The notes under the pieces: model-generated | What the model saw: the letters and a program-made list of their open reading frames with translations, nothing else | What the model was told of the DNA's origin: nothing | The model's database searches: none | IMG/VR virus record: IMGVR_UViG_3300035171_000016 | Location: 1 to 64,000 of that record | From: a virus | Strand: one strand, 5' to 3' | Length of the DNA: 64,000 nucleotides | Shown here: one piece after another, positions 15,079 to 23,974 of the stretch | Layout of the letters: each line of letters begins with the position of its first letter | Numbering within the stretch: the stretch's first letter is position 1 | Position numbers and translations under genes: made by a program

Positions 15079-15951
15079 ATGAATAATAATGAAATAAAAG
15101 TTGAGAGTCAAGAGAAAACTAATATTTTTGAACTAAATGGTTTATTGGTTAAACACTGTAATAAATGTAACGAAACCAAAGAAATCAAATATTTTGGTAA
15201 ACATACTGGAAAAATAGATAATCTAGAAGATAATTGTAAAGTATGTAGAAACGAATATATAAGAAATTATTTTAAAAATAACAAAGAACAAAGAAAACTA
15301 ACTAATAAAAAAGCCAAAGAAAAGCTAAAGAAAAATCCAGACTATATAAAACAAAAACGAGAAAAGGCTAATATATATAACGCAACGCCAAAAGGAATAG
15401 AAAGCCAAAAAAGACGATTAGAAAGAATTAGATTAAAACTAAAAAACAATGAATCATTTAGGTTAAAAGAAAGGGAACGTAAAAGAAAATATAGAAACGA
15501 CCCAATTAATAAAGAAAAAAGAAAAATTAATTCATCTGAAAGATATAAAAAGGATTTAAATTATAAATTCTTAATTGTTTTAAGAAATCGAATGACTCAT
15601 ATTATAGCTAATAGGAAAGCAGCTTCTACTATAAAATTGACTGGCTGTGATATGAATTTTTTATTAAACTATCTAGAAAAACAATTTAAAGATGGAATGA
15701 CTTGGCAAAATTATGGTGGAAAAATAGGATGTTGGTCAATAGAGCATAAGGCTTGCTGCGCTCTTTTTGATTTATCCTTGCTTAACCACCAAAAAGCCTG
15801 TTTTCATTATTCTAATTTAGAACCAATGTGGCATTTAGAGAATATAACTAAACAAGATAAAATAGGAAACGACAAAAGAGCTAGAGACTTAACAGCAGAA
15901 GAAAAGAAAGCCGAACTTATTAGGCTCGGCTTTGATTATTTATTTGATTAA
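15079..15951 (+). CDS. HNH homing-type endonuclease, plus strand
   Basis: 290 aa. Two N-terminal CxxC pairs (CNKC ~28, CKVC ~54) form a zinc finger. Residues ~60-170 are a long Lys/Arg-rich helical DNA-binding arm. The C-terminal nuclease core reads WSIEHKACCALFDLS then HYSNLEPMW, N and K, the pattern of phage HNH proteins (usually WxIDHIxPC...NLQPLW). The general base His is present (EHK). It lies antisense to everything around it, between two minus-strand units, and ends 4 nt from the stop of the amidoligase gene: a likely mobile insertion. Confidence 0.82.
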   Translation: MNNNEIKVESQEKTNIFELNGLLVKHCNKCNETKEIKYFGKHTGKIDNLEDNCKVCRNEYIRNYFKNNKEQRKLTNKKAKEKLKKNPDYIKQKREKANIYNATPKGIESQKRRLERIRLKLKNNESFRLKERERKRKYRNDPINKEKRKINSSERYKKDLNYKFLIVLRNRMTHIIANRKAASTIKLTGCDMNFLLNYLEKQFKDGMTWQNYGGKIGCWSIEHKACCALFDLSLLNHQKACFHYSNLEPMWHLENITKQDKIGNDKRARDLTAEEKKAELIRLGFDYLFD

Positions 15952-15955
15952 TTAT

Positions 15956-16879
15956 TCAAACTTTAATATTCCAATTTTTATAAAACGTATCAGTAGAGTA
16001 CTTCTTTTTAGACTCCTTTTTGACACGGCTAAATAGCTCTTTAGGTAGATTAGCCTGTTTTAATAGCTTTTCTGCTAATGCCTTATCGCAATTATTAATC
16101 GCATTTTGAACCTCTTTAGTATCAATCAAGTCCAAAACCTTTTGATAGGTATTATTAAAAATATGAGATAGAGAATATTCGACTAAATCATAAGTTAGTT
16201 CTACCAAACTAGGGGAATTTAGCATATAGTTACTCATAAAGCGGCTTTCGCAACCCCACGGAGTAATTCTAAAACTGCCAGACGTTCCATATTTCTTGCG
16301 GCGGATAACAGACGTTTCATCATTATCCCACAAAATAGAACTTAAACCTAAATAAATTTCAACCATTTTAAGAGCGTTTTCCTTATTTTCCAAAGATGCC
16401 TTTAGAATGTCCGCGCCAAGATGGATATGAGAAGAGCCGCTACGCATTGTGTCGGTAAACTCGCCAAGCTCGTTAATTTTCTTTTCCCAAAATGAGAATT
16501 CGGGATTGCAACCTACTTGAAGCGGGTCAATACCGTGAGCCGCCTCTAGCTCGTTTTCCTTAAAGAAGTGTGCCGACTTAACAACAATTCGATGATTCTT
16601 GCCTAAATAGTTTTGAGTTTTTTGGAAAGCCGTCTTAAATCTATTTACGAAATCCTTTTTATTATCAGCCGGAGCAAAACTAGCCTCTAACAAAGAATTA
16701 TCAGCATAAATCTTAATTTGCTGGCCTTTGTCTAGGATAATAGGATTATGCTTGTCTCGTTTCAAAACAGGAATGCTTGATTGAATTTCTCCGTTAGGCT
16801 TGGCGATATAAATTTCAGGGTCTCCGCCAATGGTAAACATAGGCTTAACCGACATTTTCTTTACGAGTGTTTTGTTCAT
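15956..16879 (-). CDS. COOH-NH2 ligase (phage amidoligase) 1
   Basis: 307 aa with the ordered motifs of the glutamine-synthetase-like amidoligases: GGDPEIYI (18-25), LLEASFAP, GSSHIHLG (148-155) and CESR (210-213), which supply metal and ATP ligands. The family joins a carboxylate to an amine using ATP. Two more copies (23975, 26447), an ATP-grasp ligase and class II amidotransferases lie in the next 11 kb, so it probably belongs to a multi-enzyme peptide or isopeptide pathway. Substrate unknown. Promoter 16918-16946. Confidence 0.82.
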   Translation of the reverse strand: MNKTLVKKMSVKPMFTIGGDPEIYIAKPNGEIQSSIPVLKRDKHNPIILDKGQQIKIYADNSLLEASFAPADNKKDFVNRFKTAFQKTQNYLGKNHRIVVKSAHFFKENELEAAHGIDPLQVGCNPEFSFWEKKINELGEFTDTMRSGSSHIHLGADILKASLENKENALKMVEIYLGLSSILWDNDETSVIRRKKYGTSGSFRITPWGCESRFMSNYMLNSPSLVELTYDLVEYSLSHIFNNTYQKVLDLIDTKEVQNAINNCDKALAEKLLKQANLPKELFSRVKKESKKKYSTDTFYKNWNIKV

Positions 16880-16917
16880 ATTGTTTTGTATATTCTTTAG
16901 TTTTTTATTACGGATTT

Positions 16918-16946
16918 ATATTAATGAATAGTTTTTGGTTTGTCAA
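16918..16946 (-). promoter_or_regulatory. Sigma70-like promoter, leftward
   Basis: TTGACA, 17-nt spacer, TAATAT, consensus-grade; drives amidoligase 1. Confidence 0.75.
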
Positions 16947-17019
16947 TAGTTTTTCCAAATTTTTCCAGCGGCCAATTGATTTTCTTTTGCAAGCATTTCT
17001 AATCTATTATTATATAAAT

Positions 17020-17373
17020 CTAATTGTTTTTATTCCATTCTTTTACCTTTTTCTCGGTAAGAGTTTTGGCTAATTTAATACATTCTGCGGACGTATCTAA
17101 ATGAGGAAAATCAAATTGTAATAAATCAATATTATCTGATAAATAAGCCTTATCAAGTCTCTGCCATTTAGTAAACCATCCTTTAAATTTATAATAAATA
17201 CAATAATATTCACGATGATATTTCTCTACTTTTACTTTAAAGGTATCATTATAACCAAACAATTTCTTGACCGACAAAACAATATGCGGCCAATTATGCT
17301 CAATAATTTCCTTCGTTTCTTTCAGGTTTTGAAAGAATAGCGAGTCTTTTTGTTTGTTTTTGTTTTTCTTCAT
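17020..17373 (-). CDS. hypothetical protein, 117 aa; possible C-terminal frameshift
   Basis: Basic N-terminus (KKNKNKQKDS) then KVEKYHREYYCIYYKFKGWF. Stops at TAG in NKNN*. One extra A in the A5 run near 17031-17035 would continue into a natural helical tail (QLDLYNNRLEMLAKENQLAA...) ending at 16943. So the gene may be 1-nt frameshifted. No domain recognised. Confidence 0.62.
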   Translation of the reverse strand: MKKNKNKQKDSLFFQNLKETKEIIEHNWPHIVLSVKKLFGYNDTFKVKVEKYHREYYCIYYKFKGWFTKWQRLDKAYLSDNIDLLQFDFPHLDTSAECIKLAKTLTEKKVKEWNKNN

Positions 17374-17374
17374 A

Positions 17375-18016
17375 TTAAAATTTAAATGGCTCGGTTAATA
17401 CTTTTTCGTAAATAGATAGTTTTTTAGGCTTGAAGTTTTTGCCAACTAAATTTTCATTAATAAAGCCAATACTTCTATGTTCAAAATAATCTACTACCCC
17501 CTCTGCATCCTCATAATTAAGTACATTAATATTTCCTTTAAGAAAATGCTCAATAGCCGGTTTAATAGAACTAGCCAAACCGTAAGCATCAAAACACCTA
17601 CTAAAATCCTTACCATTATAATAATTAGAGGCTCTTAAAAATAACGTCAGAAATCCGCGCCGAATAGAGTTTTCTTGCCAAAACTTAGAAATATTACTAA
17701 TTGCAATAAGGTTTTTGTGATTAGTTTTAGAAAAAACAAGTTTATCTTTTAAAGCTAATTTCTTTTCAATTATACTAAAAAATTCATTAATTAGTTCAAT
17801 ATCAATATTAGTCTTTTGCCATCCAAAAATATCTAAACCGTGTCTAAAACTACTATATTCAAATTCTTCTCTACAAGTATCTGAATCGCTAATAAAATAT
17901 TCGTTGTCAAATACGCCACCATTTTTTAAATTAAAAGAAACATATGTACCACCATCACTAGAATAACCTAAATTTCCATATTCATCGTGAATAGTTATTT
18001 CCTTTTTATTAATCAT
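17375..18016 (-). CDS. hypothetical protein, 213 aa, in amidoligase cluster
   Basis: DGGTYVSFNLKNGGVFDNEY and SFRHGLDIFGWQ at the N-terminus; helical C-terminal two-thirds. No family recognised. 1 nt from 17020-17373 and 7 nt after the cyclotransferase-like gene, so one operon with 18024-19133. Might be a substrate or partner of the ligases (inference). Confidence 0.65.
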   Translation of the reverse strand: MINKKEITIHDEYGNLGYSSDGGTYVSFNLKNGGVFDNEYFISDSDTCREEFEYSSFRHGLDIFGWQKTNIDIELINEFFSIIEKKLALKDKLVFSKTNHKNLIAISNISKFWQENSIRRGFLTLFLRASNYYNGKDFSRCFDAYGLASSIKPAIEHFLKGNINVLNYEDAEGVVDYFEHRSIGFINENLVGKNFKPKKLSIYEKVLTEPFKF

Positions 18017-18023
18017 AAATGAA

Positions 18024-18383
18024 TCAATTCCAATCGCCAGATTCTACCTTTTCTCGGCCTTTAAGTTTTTCCTTGTCCATCATATAAAAGGTAGCTTCGA
18101 TATTGTCAACATTAATTTTTACAGGAGTATATCCCGCACCAAGCTCCATTCCGTTTATCATTTCGGCAGCATGATTATCAACCTTATGAAGCTCAAATTT
18201 AACTTTACCATTACCTTTACAAATGGCCGGATAATAGGTAAGAGAATACATTTCGTAGCCAGATAATTCAATATCTTTAATGTATTTTTGACTACCCTTG
18301 CCAAAACGGTCAAAGTTATACCCTCGTTTAGAGTTCTTTCGGAGCGAGCCGAAAAACAACATATATTGAAAGTTTTTATTCAT
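18024..18383 (-). CDS. Gamma-glutamylcyclotransferase-like (AIG2/GGCT fold) protein
   Basis: 119 aa. FFGSLRKNSKRGYNF near residue 10 is the YGxLRxGxxN substrate loop; SGYEMYSLTYYPAI and MINGMELGAGYTP follow the GGCT order with a candidate catalytic Glu. The fold releases pyroglutamate from gamma-glutamyl amines. GGCT-fold proteins typically accompany amidoligase/ATP-grasp systems, where they would trim gamma-glutamyl products; that fits this cluster. Confidence 0.75.
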   Translation of the reverse strand: MNKNFQYMLFFGSLRKNSKRGYNFDRFGKGSQKYIKDIELSGYEMYSLTYYPAICKGNGKVKFELHKVDNHAAEMINGMELGAGYTPVKINVDNIEATFYMMDKEKLKGREKVESGDWN

Positions 18384-18389
18384 TTTAAA

Positions 18390-19133
18390 TTAAGCAAAAA
18401 TATTATCGTTTTTAATTAGTTTATCAACGGGTTTCTTAGGTTTAATCTCTAATGGTGCGACTGGCTTAACAGGATTTATCGGATTAGCAGGCTTAATAAC
18501 CTGTTCTACTTTTGGAGCGGCTACTTTATGCTCGGTAGGAGAAAAATATCCATGTACTTTGTCACTGGACATTTCTTTTAGTCTTTTTTGAAGTGCCTCC
18601 AATTTAATTGGATTAAAGTTTTCACTTCTGCAAGTGCCGCCATAAGGGCCAAAGTGCATTAGTCCGTGACATGACAAAGTATAGTTACCATTCTTTGATA
18701 AGGTAATCTTATCATCGCTAATATCTTTGTGAATTTCTTGAAACTTGTAAAATTGAGTATCAAAATTTTCTGCACGGTTTTTAAATAAACCATTAATAAT
18801 TTCATATCCTTCGTCAACTAAACGAAAGGCAGATAGATATACCAAAACATTATTCTTATTCCAATTATCAGTTTTTAGAATGTATTCAATGTTTTCAATC
18901 TTTTTGCCGTTTTCGATTTTCTTAAAACTCCAATCGCGGCCAGTAAAAGTTTTAGTAATAAAATCTAGATAAAAATCAATTTCTTCGTTGGTTAGCCTTT
19001 TATCAATATTAGCAAGATAACGAATTGAAGTAATACCATTATCAGCCGACGATAAAGAAGAAAAGCAGATGCTATTCTTTTTGTTTTCTTTTCCGTCTAT
19101 GGTTTCCCACCAAGTAACATCGTAATTAGCCAT
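18390..19133 (-). CDS. hypothetical protein, 247 aa, in amidoligase cluster
   Basis: N-terminal globular domain with TWWETIDGKENKKNS and SGITSIRYL-type strands, a CHGLMHFGPYGGTCRS loop near residue 155, and a Pro/Lys-rich flexible C-terminus (NPINPVKPVAPLEIKPKKP). No family recognised. 6 nt upstream of the cyclotransferase-like gene. Confidence 0.65.
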   Translation of the reverse strand: MANYDVTWWETIDGKENKKNSICFSSLSSADNGITSIRYLANIDKRLTNEEIDFYLDFITKTFTGRDWSFKKIENGKKIENIEYILKTDNWNKNNVLVYLSAFRLVDEGYEIINGLFKNRAENFDTQFYKFQEIHKDISDDKITLSKNGNYTLSCHGLMHFGPYGGTCRSENFNPIKLEALQKRLKEMSSDKVHGYFSPTEHKVAAPKVEQVIKPANPINPVKPVAPLEIKPKKPVDKLIKNDNIFA

Positions 19134-19166
19134 AATATATAAAGTTTAATTATACTTGGTTAAATA

Positions 19167-19466
19167 TTAATCAATATTAACACCAGTTTCAGAAGCCTTT
19201 TTAGCAAGTCGGCCAATAGCTACGGAAACGGCCACGCGACGATTGAAATTCTCTTTACTATGGCAAACCGCCTCTGCCGAAAAATCTTGTCCGGCCTTGG
19301 TAGTTAGAGAAAGAATCGTTTTACCTGATGTCGCCAAAATTCGGTTTTGCCAGCCATTTTTACGAATTTCGCAAATAGGAAATAATTCCTTATGTCCGCT
19401 AACAGCGCGAAAATGAGAAACGCGGATTTTGTTGCCAGCCTGCCGAATTGATTTAATAGTTGTCAT
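19167..19466 (-). CDS. hypothetical protein, 99 aa
   Basis: SIRQAGNKIRVSHFRAVSGHKE... then Ala-rich helix; basic and GC-richer than neighbours. No family recognised. Promoter 19489-19516. Confidence 0.6.
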   Translation of the reverse strand: MTTIKSIRQAGNKIRVSHFRAVSGHKELFPICEIRKNGWQNRILATSGKTILSLTTKAGQDFSAEAVCHSKENFNRRVAVSVAIGRLAKKASETGVNID

Positions 19467-19488
19467 ATATAGTTTTATTAACGTGTTT

Positions 19489-19516
19489 ATATTAATGGTT
19501 ATGGTTTAAATGTCAA
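19489..19516 (-). promoter_or_regulatory. Sigma70-like promoter, leftward
   Basis: TTGACA, 16-nt spacer, TAATAT; drives 19167-19466. Confidence 0.72.
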
Positions 19517-19539
19517 GAATTTATAATGGATTTTTTAAT

Positions 19540-20004
19540 TTAAATAGTTTTTTCAGTTTTGGTTTCTTCCGATACTTGAATTTTTTCAGTTTTTACTTCA
19601 AAATCAGAATAATTTACGCCATCTAGCTTACTAGGCATATCGCCAAACGTATAAACCTGCGAGCTAAAATGTTGATTATTAGATATAAACCTTTCTTCTG
19701 GAATTGAATCAAATTCCTGTTTAGCTTTAACTGCGGCCAGCTTTTTTACCATCTTTGTTCTTTTATATCTATCTGTAAATGAACCGTCTGGATTGCTATA
19801 TTTCCAGTTAAATTGCATATTTTTGGCGCGAGCATAAACATAATCTTCCTCGGTTGTTAGAAAATAATAAAAATTAGGAGATATTTCCTGTAAATCCGAA
19901 TTGAATTTGTTATTAAAGTTATATAGAGAAAAATTAATTGGCTCAATTTCCTCTAACCTTCCACCTAGATATACTGAATTACCGATTGTATGTTTAATTA
20001 TCAT
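19540..20004 (-). CDS. hypothetical protein, 154 aa
   Basis: Starts MIIKHTIGNSVYLGGRLEE and has an aromatic-rich middle (NFYYFLTTEEDYVYARAK) and an acidic Glu/Thr tail. No family recognised. Between amidoligase-cluster genes, own promoter. Confidence 0.62.
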   Translation of the reverse strand: MIIKHTIGNSVYLGGRLEEIEPINFSLYNFNNKFNSDLQEISPNFYYFLTTEEDYVYARAKNMQFNWKYSNPDGSFTDRYKRTKMVKKLAAVKAKQEFDSIPEERFISNNQHFSSQVYTFGDMPSKLDGVNYSDFEVKTEKIQVSEETKTEKTI

Positions 20005-20010
20005 GGTGTT

Positions 20011-20039
20011 ATATTAATGGACAGAATCGGTAATGTCAA
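20011..20039 (-). promoter_or_regulatory. Sigma70-like promoter, leftward
   Basis: TTGACA, 17-nt spacer, TAATAT; drives 19540-20004. Confidence 0.75.
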
Positions 20040-20043
20040 ATGT

Positions 20044-20820
20044 TTATTTTTGGACAAACTGTTCTTTTTTAGCCACTAATTTAGGTAATTTAGGAAACTT
20101 TTTATTAATTAGGCTTTTAATTCCGGTTTGATAGAATTTTCTTACCTGTGGGGTTTCAATAGTAACAGAACTATTTCCTTCTAGAAAATAATAGTTACGA
20201 TTTTTAACCAAAATATCAAATCCGCATAGATGAAGATTTAAAGCTTTTGCGGCTTTTAAAGCCATTCTATGCAATCTAATTGGCGTCTTGCGAATCCTTG
20301 CATAACGATAATTACTGCGGCAAATATCGGAATCTGATTTTTTAGCTTTTTCGCGGGAGCAGGTCAAAGTTTTATTTCCACAAACAAAAACTCTTACCTC
20401 TTTATCTGTTTTAATAAATTCCGTTGCATAAAATCCGTTAGGAATTTGAAACGGCCCCTTTTTTAATTGGAAGTCTTTTCCGGCAGCATGAGAAGTCGGG
20501 CGATAAACAACTAATTTATTCTTTGGAACTTTGTCTAAATAGATTTTAGGAGTTTTTACTACTTTGCTTAAAACTTGGATTGCCTCGTTTTTTCTTACGT
20601 TTAATTTAATGCTTTCCAAAGGATTTAAAACATTTTTAAAATCTTTACTATCACAAAAGATTAAATCTTTGGCGGCAACATCGTAACCATAACCCCACCG
20701 AACGATAACATGATTATCATAATTTTCTTTAAAATCAGAAAAGTAAGTTTGGGTCTTAAATCCTAATTTTGAGGCCGATTTTAATTCCGAGTCAATTGTA
20801 AGTAAAATAACATTTTCCAT
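20044..20820 (-). CDS. ATP-grasp ligase
   Basis: 258 aa. KLVVYRPTSHAAGKDF (lysine and Gly-rich loop), YATEFIKTDKEVRVFVCG, then GFDILVKNRNYYFLEGNSS with the D...E.N metal ligands of the ATP-grasp fold. Enzymes of this fold make acyl-phosphate intermediates and join carboxylates to amines. The missing long N-terminal domain is as in phage ATP-grasp proteins. 45 nt behind a class II amidotransferase gene. Confidence 0.8.
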   Translation of the reverse strand: MENVILLTIDSELKSASKLGFKTQTYFSDFKENYDNHVIVRWGYGYDVAAKDLIFCDSKDFKNVLNPLESIKLNVRKNEAIQVLSKVVKTPKIYLDKVPKNKLVVYRPTSHAAGKDFQLKKGPFQIPNGFYATEFIKTDKEVRVFVCGNKTLTCSREKAKKSDSDICRSNYRYARIRKTPIRLHRMALKAAKALNLHLCGFDILVKNRNYYFLEGNSSVTIETPQVRKFYQTGIKSLINKKFPKLPKLVAKKEQFVQK

Positions 20821-20865
20821 AATTAATAATAATTTAAATAAACCGGCTATCTAACTTGTTAAATA

Positions 20866-21645
20866 TCAGTCGTAATCGTAAGGAAATTCCTTAGTTACTA
20901 CTCCAATGCTAGCGGCTTGACCACCTTGATAATGTACCCCGCGCCAATCTTCGTAAGCAATAACCTTTTCCTCTTTTTTATAACCGTTCCATTCAAAAGG
21001 CTTAACCTTGTGAGTAAGATATTTACCATCTTTATCAAATTTAAAATATCCGTGAGTAAGCTCAATATTCTTGTACTTATCATCATTTAATTCAGAGGAA
21101 AGAATAAAGCTTTTATCCTCTCTCATATGAGCGGCTAATTGGCCGGAAATTTTCGATACTTCTAGCGTACCGTCTAGATTTAGATTGCAAAATACGCCGC
21201 CCCAATTAACGCGTTCTGTAAAATCTTTAGAGCCTACGCGACTAATAATCTCTGTAGCAGCAGCAGAATCCGTGTCCGAAACATATCCCGGAATAGTTGA
21301 AAGATACATTCTCAATAAACCTGAATAATTTAATGTACCATTATGAATCAAAGCAATTTTCCCGTTCATTGATACAAAAGGATGGGCATTTTCCTTGCTG
21401 ATAATACCACAACTCGCTCTACGGATATGAATAAGTGTCCATCCGGGATGGGGCAAATGAGAAAGAAATTCTCTGCCTTTCTTAACCACTTTTTCTAGAG
21501 ATTGAGCGTATTTGTTCACTACAAACTTGCCATCCTTTAGATAGACTTCGCCAACACCATCCTTGTTTTCACCATATTGGTTAGCAAGAATTTCTAAAGC
21601 CTCTTTTTTGGTTACACCAGAATTAATCATCAATACTCGGCACAT
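20866..21645 (-). CDS. Class II (Ntn) glutamine amidotransferase 1
   Basis: 259 aa beginning MCR, so Cys2 becomes the N-terminal nucleophile. GWTLIHIRRASCG, NAHPF, ALIHNGTLNY and SDTDSA are the glutaminase motifs of the GlmS/PurF-type Ntn domain; no synthetase domain follows. It could feed ammonia to a ligase or act as an amidase. Followed by the ATP-grasp gene. Confidence 0.85.
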   Translation of the reverse strand: MCRVLMINSGVTKKEALEILANQYGENKDGVGEVYLKDGKFVVNKYAQSLEKVVKKGREFLSHLPHPGWTLIHIRRASCGIISKENAHPFVSMNGKIALIHNGTLNYSGLLRMYLSTIPGYVSDTDSAAATEIISRVGSKDFTERVNWGGVFCNLNLDGTLEVSKISGQLAAHMREDKSFILSSELNDDKYKNIELTHGYFKFDKDGKYLTHKVKPFEWNGYKKEEKVIAYEDWRGVHYQGGQAASIGVVTKEFPYDYD

Positions 21646-21678
21646 AATTATTTTTTTATTTATTGTTTAACTGGACTA

Positions 21679-21707
21679 AATATAATGAACTCAAATTATA
21701 ATGTCAA
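21679..21707 (-). promoter_or_regulatory. Sigma70-like promoter, leftward
   Basis: TTGACA, 17-nt spacer, TATATT; drives amidotransferase 1 and ATP-grasp. Confidence 0.72.
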
Positions 21708-21723
21708 ACTAATTTCGCTTTTT

Positions 21724-21760
21724 TATTAAAAAACCGTCCAAAACTTAATCTGGACGGTTT
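21724..21760 (-). terminator. Rho-independent terminator
   Basis: Perfect hairpin AACCGTCCA/TGGACGGTT with a T-rich tail on the minus strand. Ends transcription of 21784-22359. Confidence 0.85.
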
Positions 21761-21783
21761 TGTTTGATTATTTTATAATTGAA

Positions 21784-22359
21784 TTACTTCTTACCTTTGA
21801 GCAAATCCAGAACCGGGGTATTAATCCCAGCCGGAATAGACTTTAGATAGGCAACCTGTTCCTTCTTAACCTTAGCGGGCTGGCCTTGGACATACTTAAC
21901 AGCATTCTCAACCGTGAAAGGCACATTAATTCTGTCTTTAAATGCTCTGCCAAGTAAATTGACGATAACGCCATCATATCCGGCCTTTTTGGCCCATTGA
22001 GCAATATTGCGGCTAACATTAGCAAACTTGTTGGCACGTTCGCTGGCTACCTTTTGCTTCAAATCCAAAACACCAATCTGCTTTTCGCCAATATTTTCAA
22101 TCTTCATAAAATTGGCAATTGCCTTGTTCAAGTCGGTTTCCTTGGCGGTAGCGAAATAAACAGCGTTATTAACGCCGTTTTCCTCGGAAACGGCCAAAAC
22201 AAGCTTTTCAGTCTTGCTTACCCGACACATTTCGATTGGGACTTGCGGCCCATTCTTGTTAGTCCACTTGGTTTTAACCAGAGCGGCAGTTTTCTTTGTG
22301 TTGGTTACAAGGCCACCAAACGAAAGGATGGCGATTTTATTTGTGTTCTTTTTGTTCAT
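21784..22359 (-). CDS. Possible GGCT-like protein (YGSLIWDP-type), 191 aa
   Basis: IAILSFGGLVTNTK at residue 8, KTKWTNKNGPQVPIEMCRVS and KLVLAVSEENGV follow the order seen in proteins with IAxxGYGSLIWDP...W..DGPxLPxEFARxS, a branch of the gamma-glutamylcyclotransferase fold. The match is by motif order only. Codons are GC-richer than neighbours and it has its own promoter and strong terminator, so it is probably highly expressed. Confidence 0.6.
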   Translation of the reverse strand: MNKKNTNKIAILSFGGLVTNTKKTAALVKTKWTNKNGPQVPIEMCRVSKTEKLVLAVSEENGVNNAVYFATAKETDLNKAIANFMKIENIGEKQIGVLDLKQKVASERANKFANVSRNIAQWAKKAGYDGVIVNLLGRAFKDRINVPFTVENAVKYVQGQPAKVKKEQVAYLKSIPAGINTPVLDLLKGKK

Positions 22360-22412
22360 ATTTATTTTTTGTTTTTTTGTTTTTAGTTTTATTGTTTAAT
22401 TACGATGGATTT

Positions 22413-22441
22413 ATATTAATGGTTAAAAATTGATTTGTCAA
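22413..22441 (-). promoter_or_regulatory. Sigma70-like promoter, leftward
   Basis: TTGACA, 17-nt spacer, TAATAT; drives 21784-22359. Confidence 0.75.
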
Positions 22442-22448
22442 ATGTTTT

Positions 22449-22889
22449 TTAAGAATTTTTTAGTAATTCTGGATTCTCGAAAATATTGCCAATTACTAAA
22501 CATGATTCATAGCTTAATGGATGCCCTAATCCTTGTTCGCAATTATATCCGATTTCCGTAGCATAAAATCCAATACAATTTGTATATGCGTCTCTACCAA
22601 AATCTACTTCACCGAATTTAACCTCTAGTTTCCAGCATTTTTTAATTGTTCTTTCGTCTTTGACTTGTAAAATGTCCCCCTCATAAATTTCCTTACCGTT
22701 TTTATCTTTTAAACCAGTATATTGCTGAATAACCCAATTATCTTTTTTAGGGTAGTGTTTTTCGTTGCCAAAAGGCCAGTCATTCACACCATTTTGAGTT
22801 AATCCGCCGTCCATATCAACAGCAAAAAAATCATTATACCATTGATTATCCTGTTTACTCCAAAGGCGAAATTTAATTTCTCTATTCAT
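22449..22889 (-). CDS. YopX family protein
   Basis: NREIKFRLWSKQDNQW, YTGLKDKNGKEIYEGDIL and VIGNIFENPELL; 146 aa, with an insert before the C-terminal block (GYNCEQGLGHPLSYESC). Function of the family is unknown. Confidence 0.88.
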   Translation of the reverse strand: MNREIKFRLWSKQDNQWYNDFFAVDMDGGLTQNGVNDWPFGNEKHYPKKDNWVIQQYTGLKDKNGKEIYEGDILQVKDERTIKKCWKLEVKFGEVDFGRDAYTNCIGFYATEIGYNCEQGLGHPLSYESCLVIGNIFENPELLKNS

Positions 22890-22911
22890 TTATTAAATAA
22901 TTTTAAATTAA

Positions 22912-23904
22912 TCAAAAAAAGTCTCCGCGATTATATTGGCTAGAACCACTAAAAAATTCTTTTTCTTCCTCGGCTTGTGTTTTGTTTTTTAATACCGGCG
23001 GAATAATCGGCGGTATTAATTTATAATTAACAGTATTATGAGCTAAACTATTCGGCGGCAAAGGCTTAGGATATTTTAAGCTATATTTACTATAATCAAG
23101 CTTCAATCCGTCCGCATTAGATTCTGATTTCCACCATCTTAGGTATTTATACCTCTCTGTTTTAGCAGAAAATGAATAGGGCTGCCGAAGGATTGGATAT
23201 TCAACTTCCGGCGATGTTTTTTCTTCATCTTTTTTTTTACTAGACTGGTGATGCTGGCCGTGTCCAACATCATAGTTTTCAAGATTGTTATAGTTTTTAC
23301 CATCATACCAACCATAAGTCTTGCTCCATTTCCAGATTAAATTAGAATAAAGAATACCATCCTCTTCTGAAAAATCACCATAATATCTAAAGGCTTGTTC
23401 ATCGGTAACGCTATTATGGCCGATAACTACAAACTTGCCAGTAGCAGAGTGTAAAAAGTTATTATTCTTATGTTGGGATAGAATCATCGCAATGGCGCGA
23501 GTATCAGACATATCTTGCGGCTTTCCATCCTTGTCTTTAGGAATACTAAGGCCAGAAGCGGCAAGGCATTTTCTCCAATCTACTTCTGTACCGTTATGAA
23601 TTAATACTCTTTCTGTTTCACCATATAGTTTAAGCGGAGACTCCTTAGAAATTTCAAAAGGATGCGTCAAAAGCGGGTCAGTTTTAAGTCCAGTAGATGT
23701 TTTTCTAAAATGAATAACAAAAGGCAATTCGGTTGCCAAAGATAGATTATAAATTTCCTCTACGCTAGAAATACCTTTGATATATTCGACTTTACGCTTG
23801 TCATTCATCCAAGTAATAGATGCTCCGTCGTCATTTTCAAAAAACGCTCGACGAATGGCCTCTAGGGTCATTTTTTGGTCAACACAGATAGCAATTAGAC
23901 ACAT
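22912..23904 (-). CDS. Class II (Ntn) glutamine amidotransferase 2
   Basis: 330 aa starting MCL (Cys2 nucleophile). FVIHFRKTSTG, HPFEI, VLIHNGTEVDW and MSDTRAIA are the Ntn-glutaminase motifs. The C-terminal ~120 residues (with HHQSSKKKDEEK and a Pro/Tyr-rich tail) are unique. Same cluster as amidotransferase 1, but diverged, so probably a different substrate. Confidence 0.83.
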   Translation of the reverse strand: MCLIAICVDQKMTLEAIRRAFFENDDGASITWMNDKRKVEYIKGISSVEEIYNLSLATELPFVIHFRKTSTGLKTDPLLTHPFEISKESPLKLYGETERVLIHNGTEVDWRKCLAASGLSIPKDKDGKPQDMSDTRAIAMILSQHKNNNFLHSATGKFVVIGHNSVTDEQAFRYYGDFSEEDGILYSNLIWKWSKTYGWYDGKNYNNLENYDVGHGQHHQSSKKKDEEKTSPEVEYPILRQPYSFSAKTERYKYLRWWKSESNADGLKLDYSKYSLKYPKPLPPNSLAHNTVNYKLIPPIIPPVLKNKTQAEEEKEFFSGSSQYNRGDFF

Positions 23905-23928
23905 AATTTTATTTTTTAAGCTGGTTTT

Positions 23929-23956
23929 ATATTAATGGATATATTTTAAATAGCAA
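23929..23956 (-). promoter_or_regulatory. Sigma70-like promoter, leftward
   Basis: TTGCTA, 16-nt spacer, TAATAT; drives amidotransferase 2. Confidence 0.6.
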
Positions 23957-23974
23957 GGATATTTTGAGATTTTA

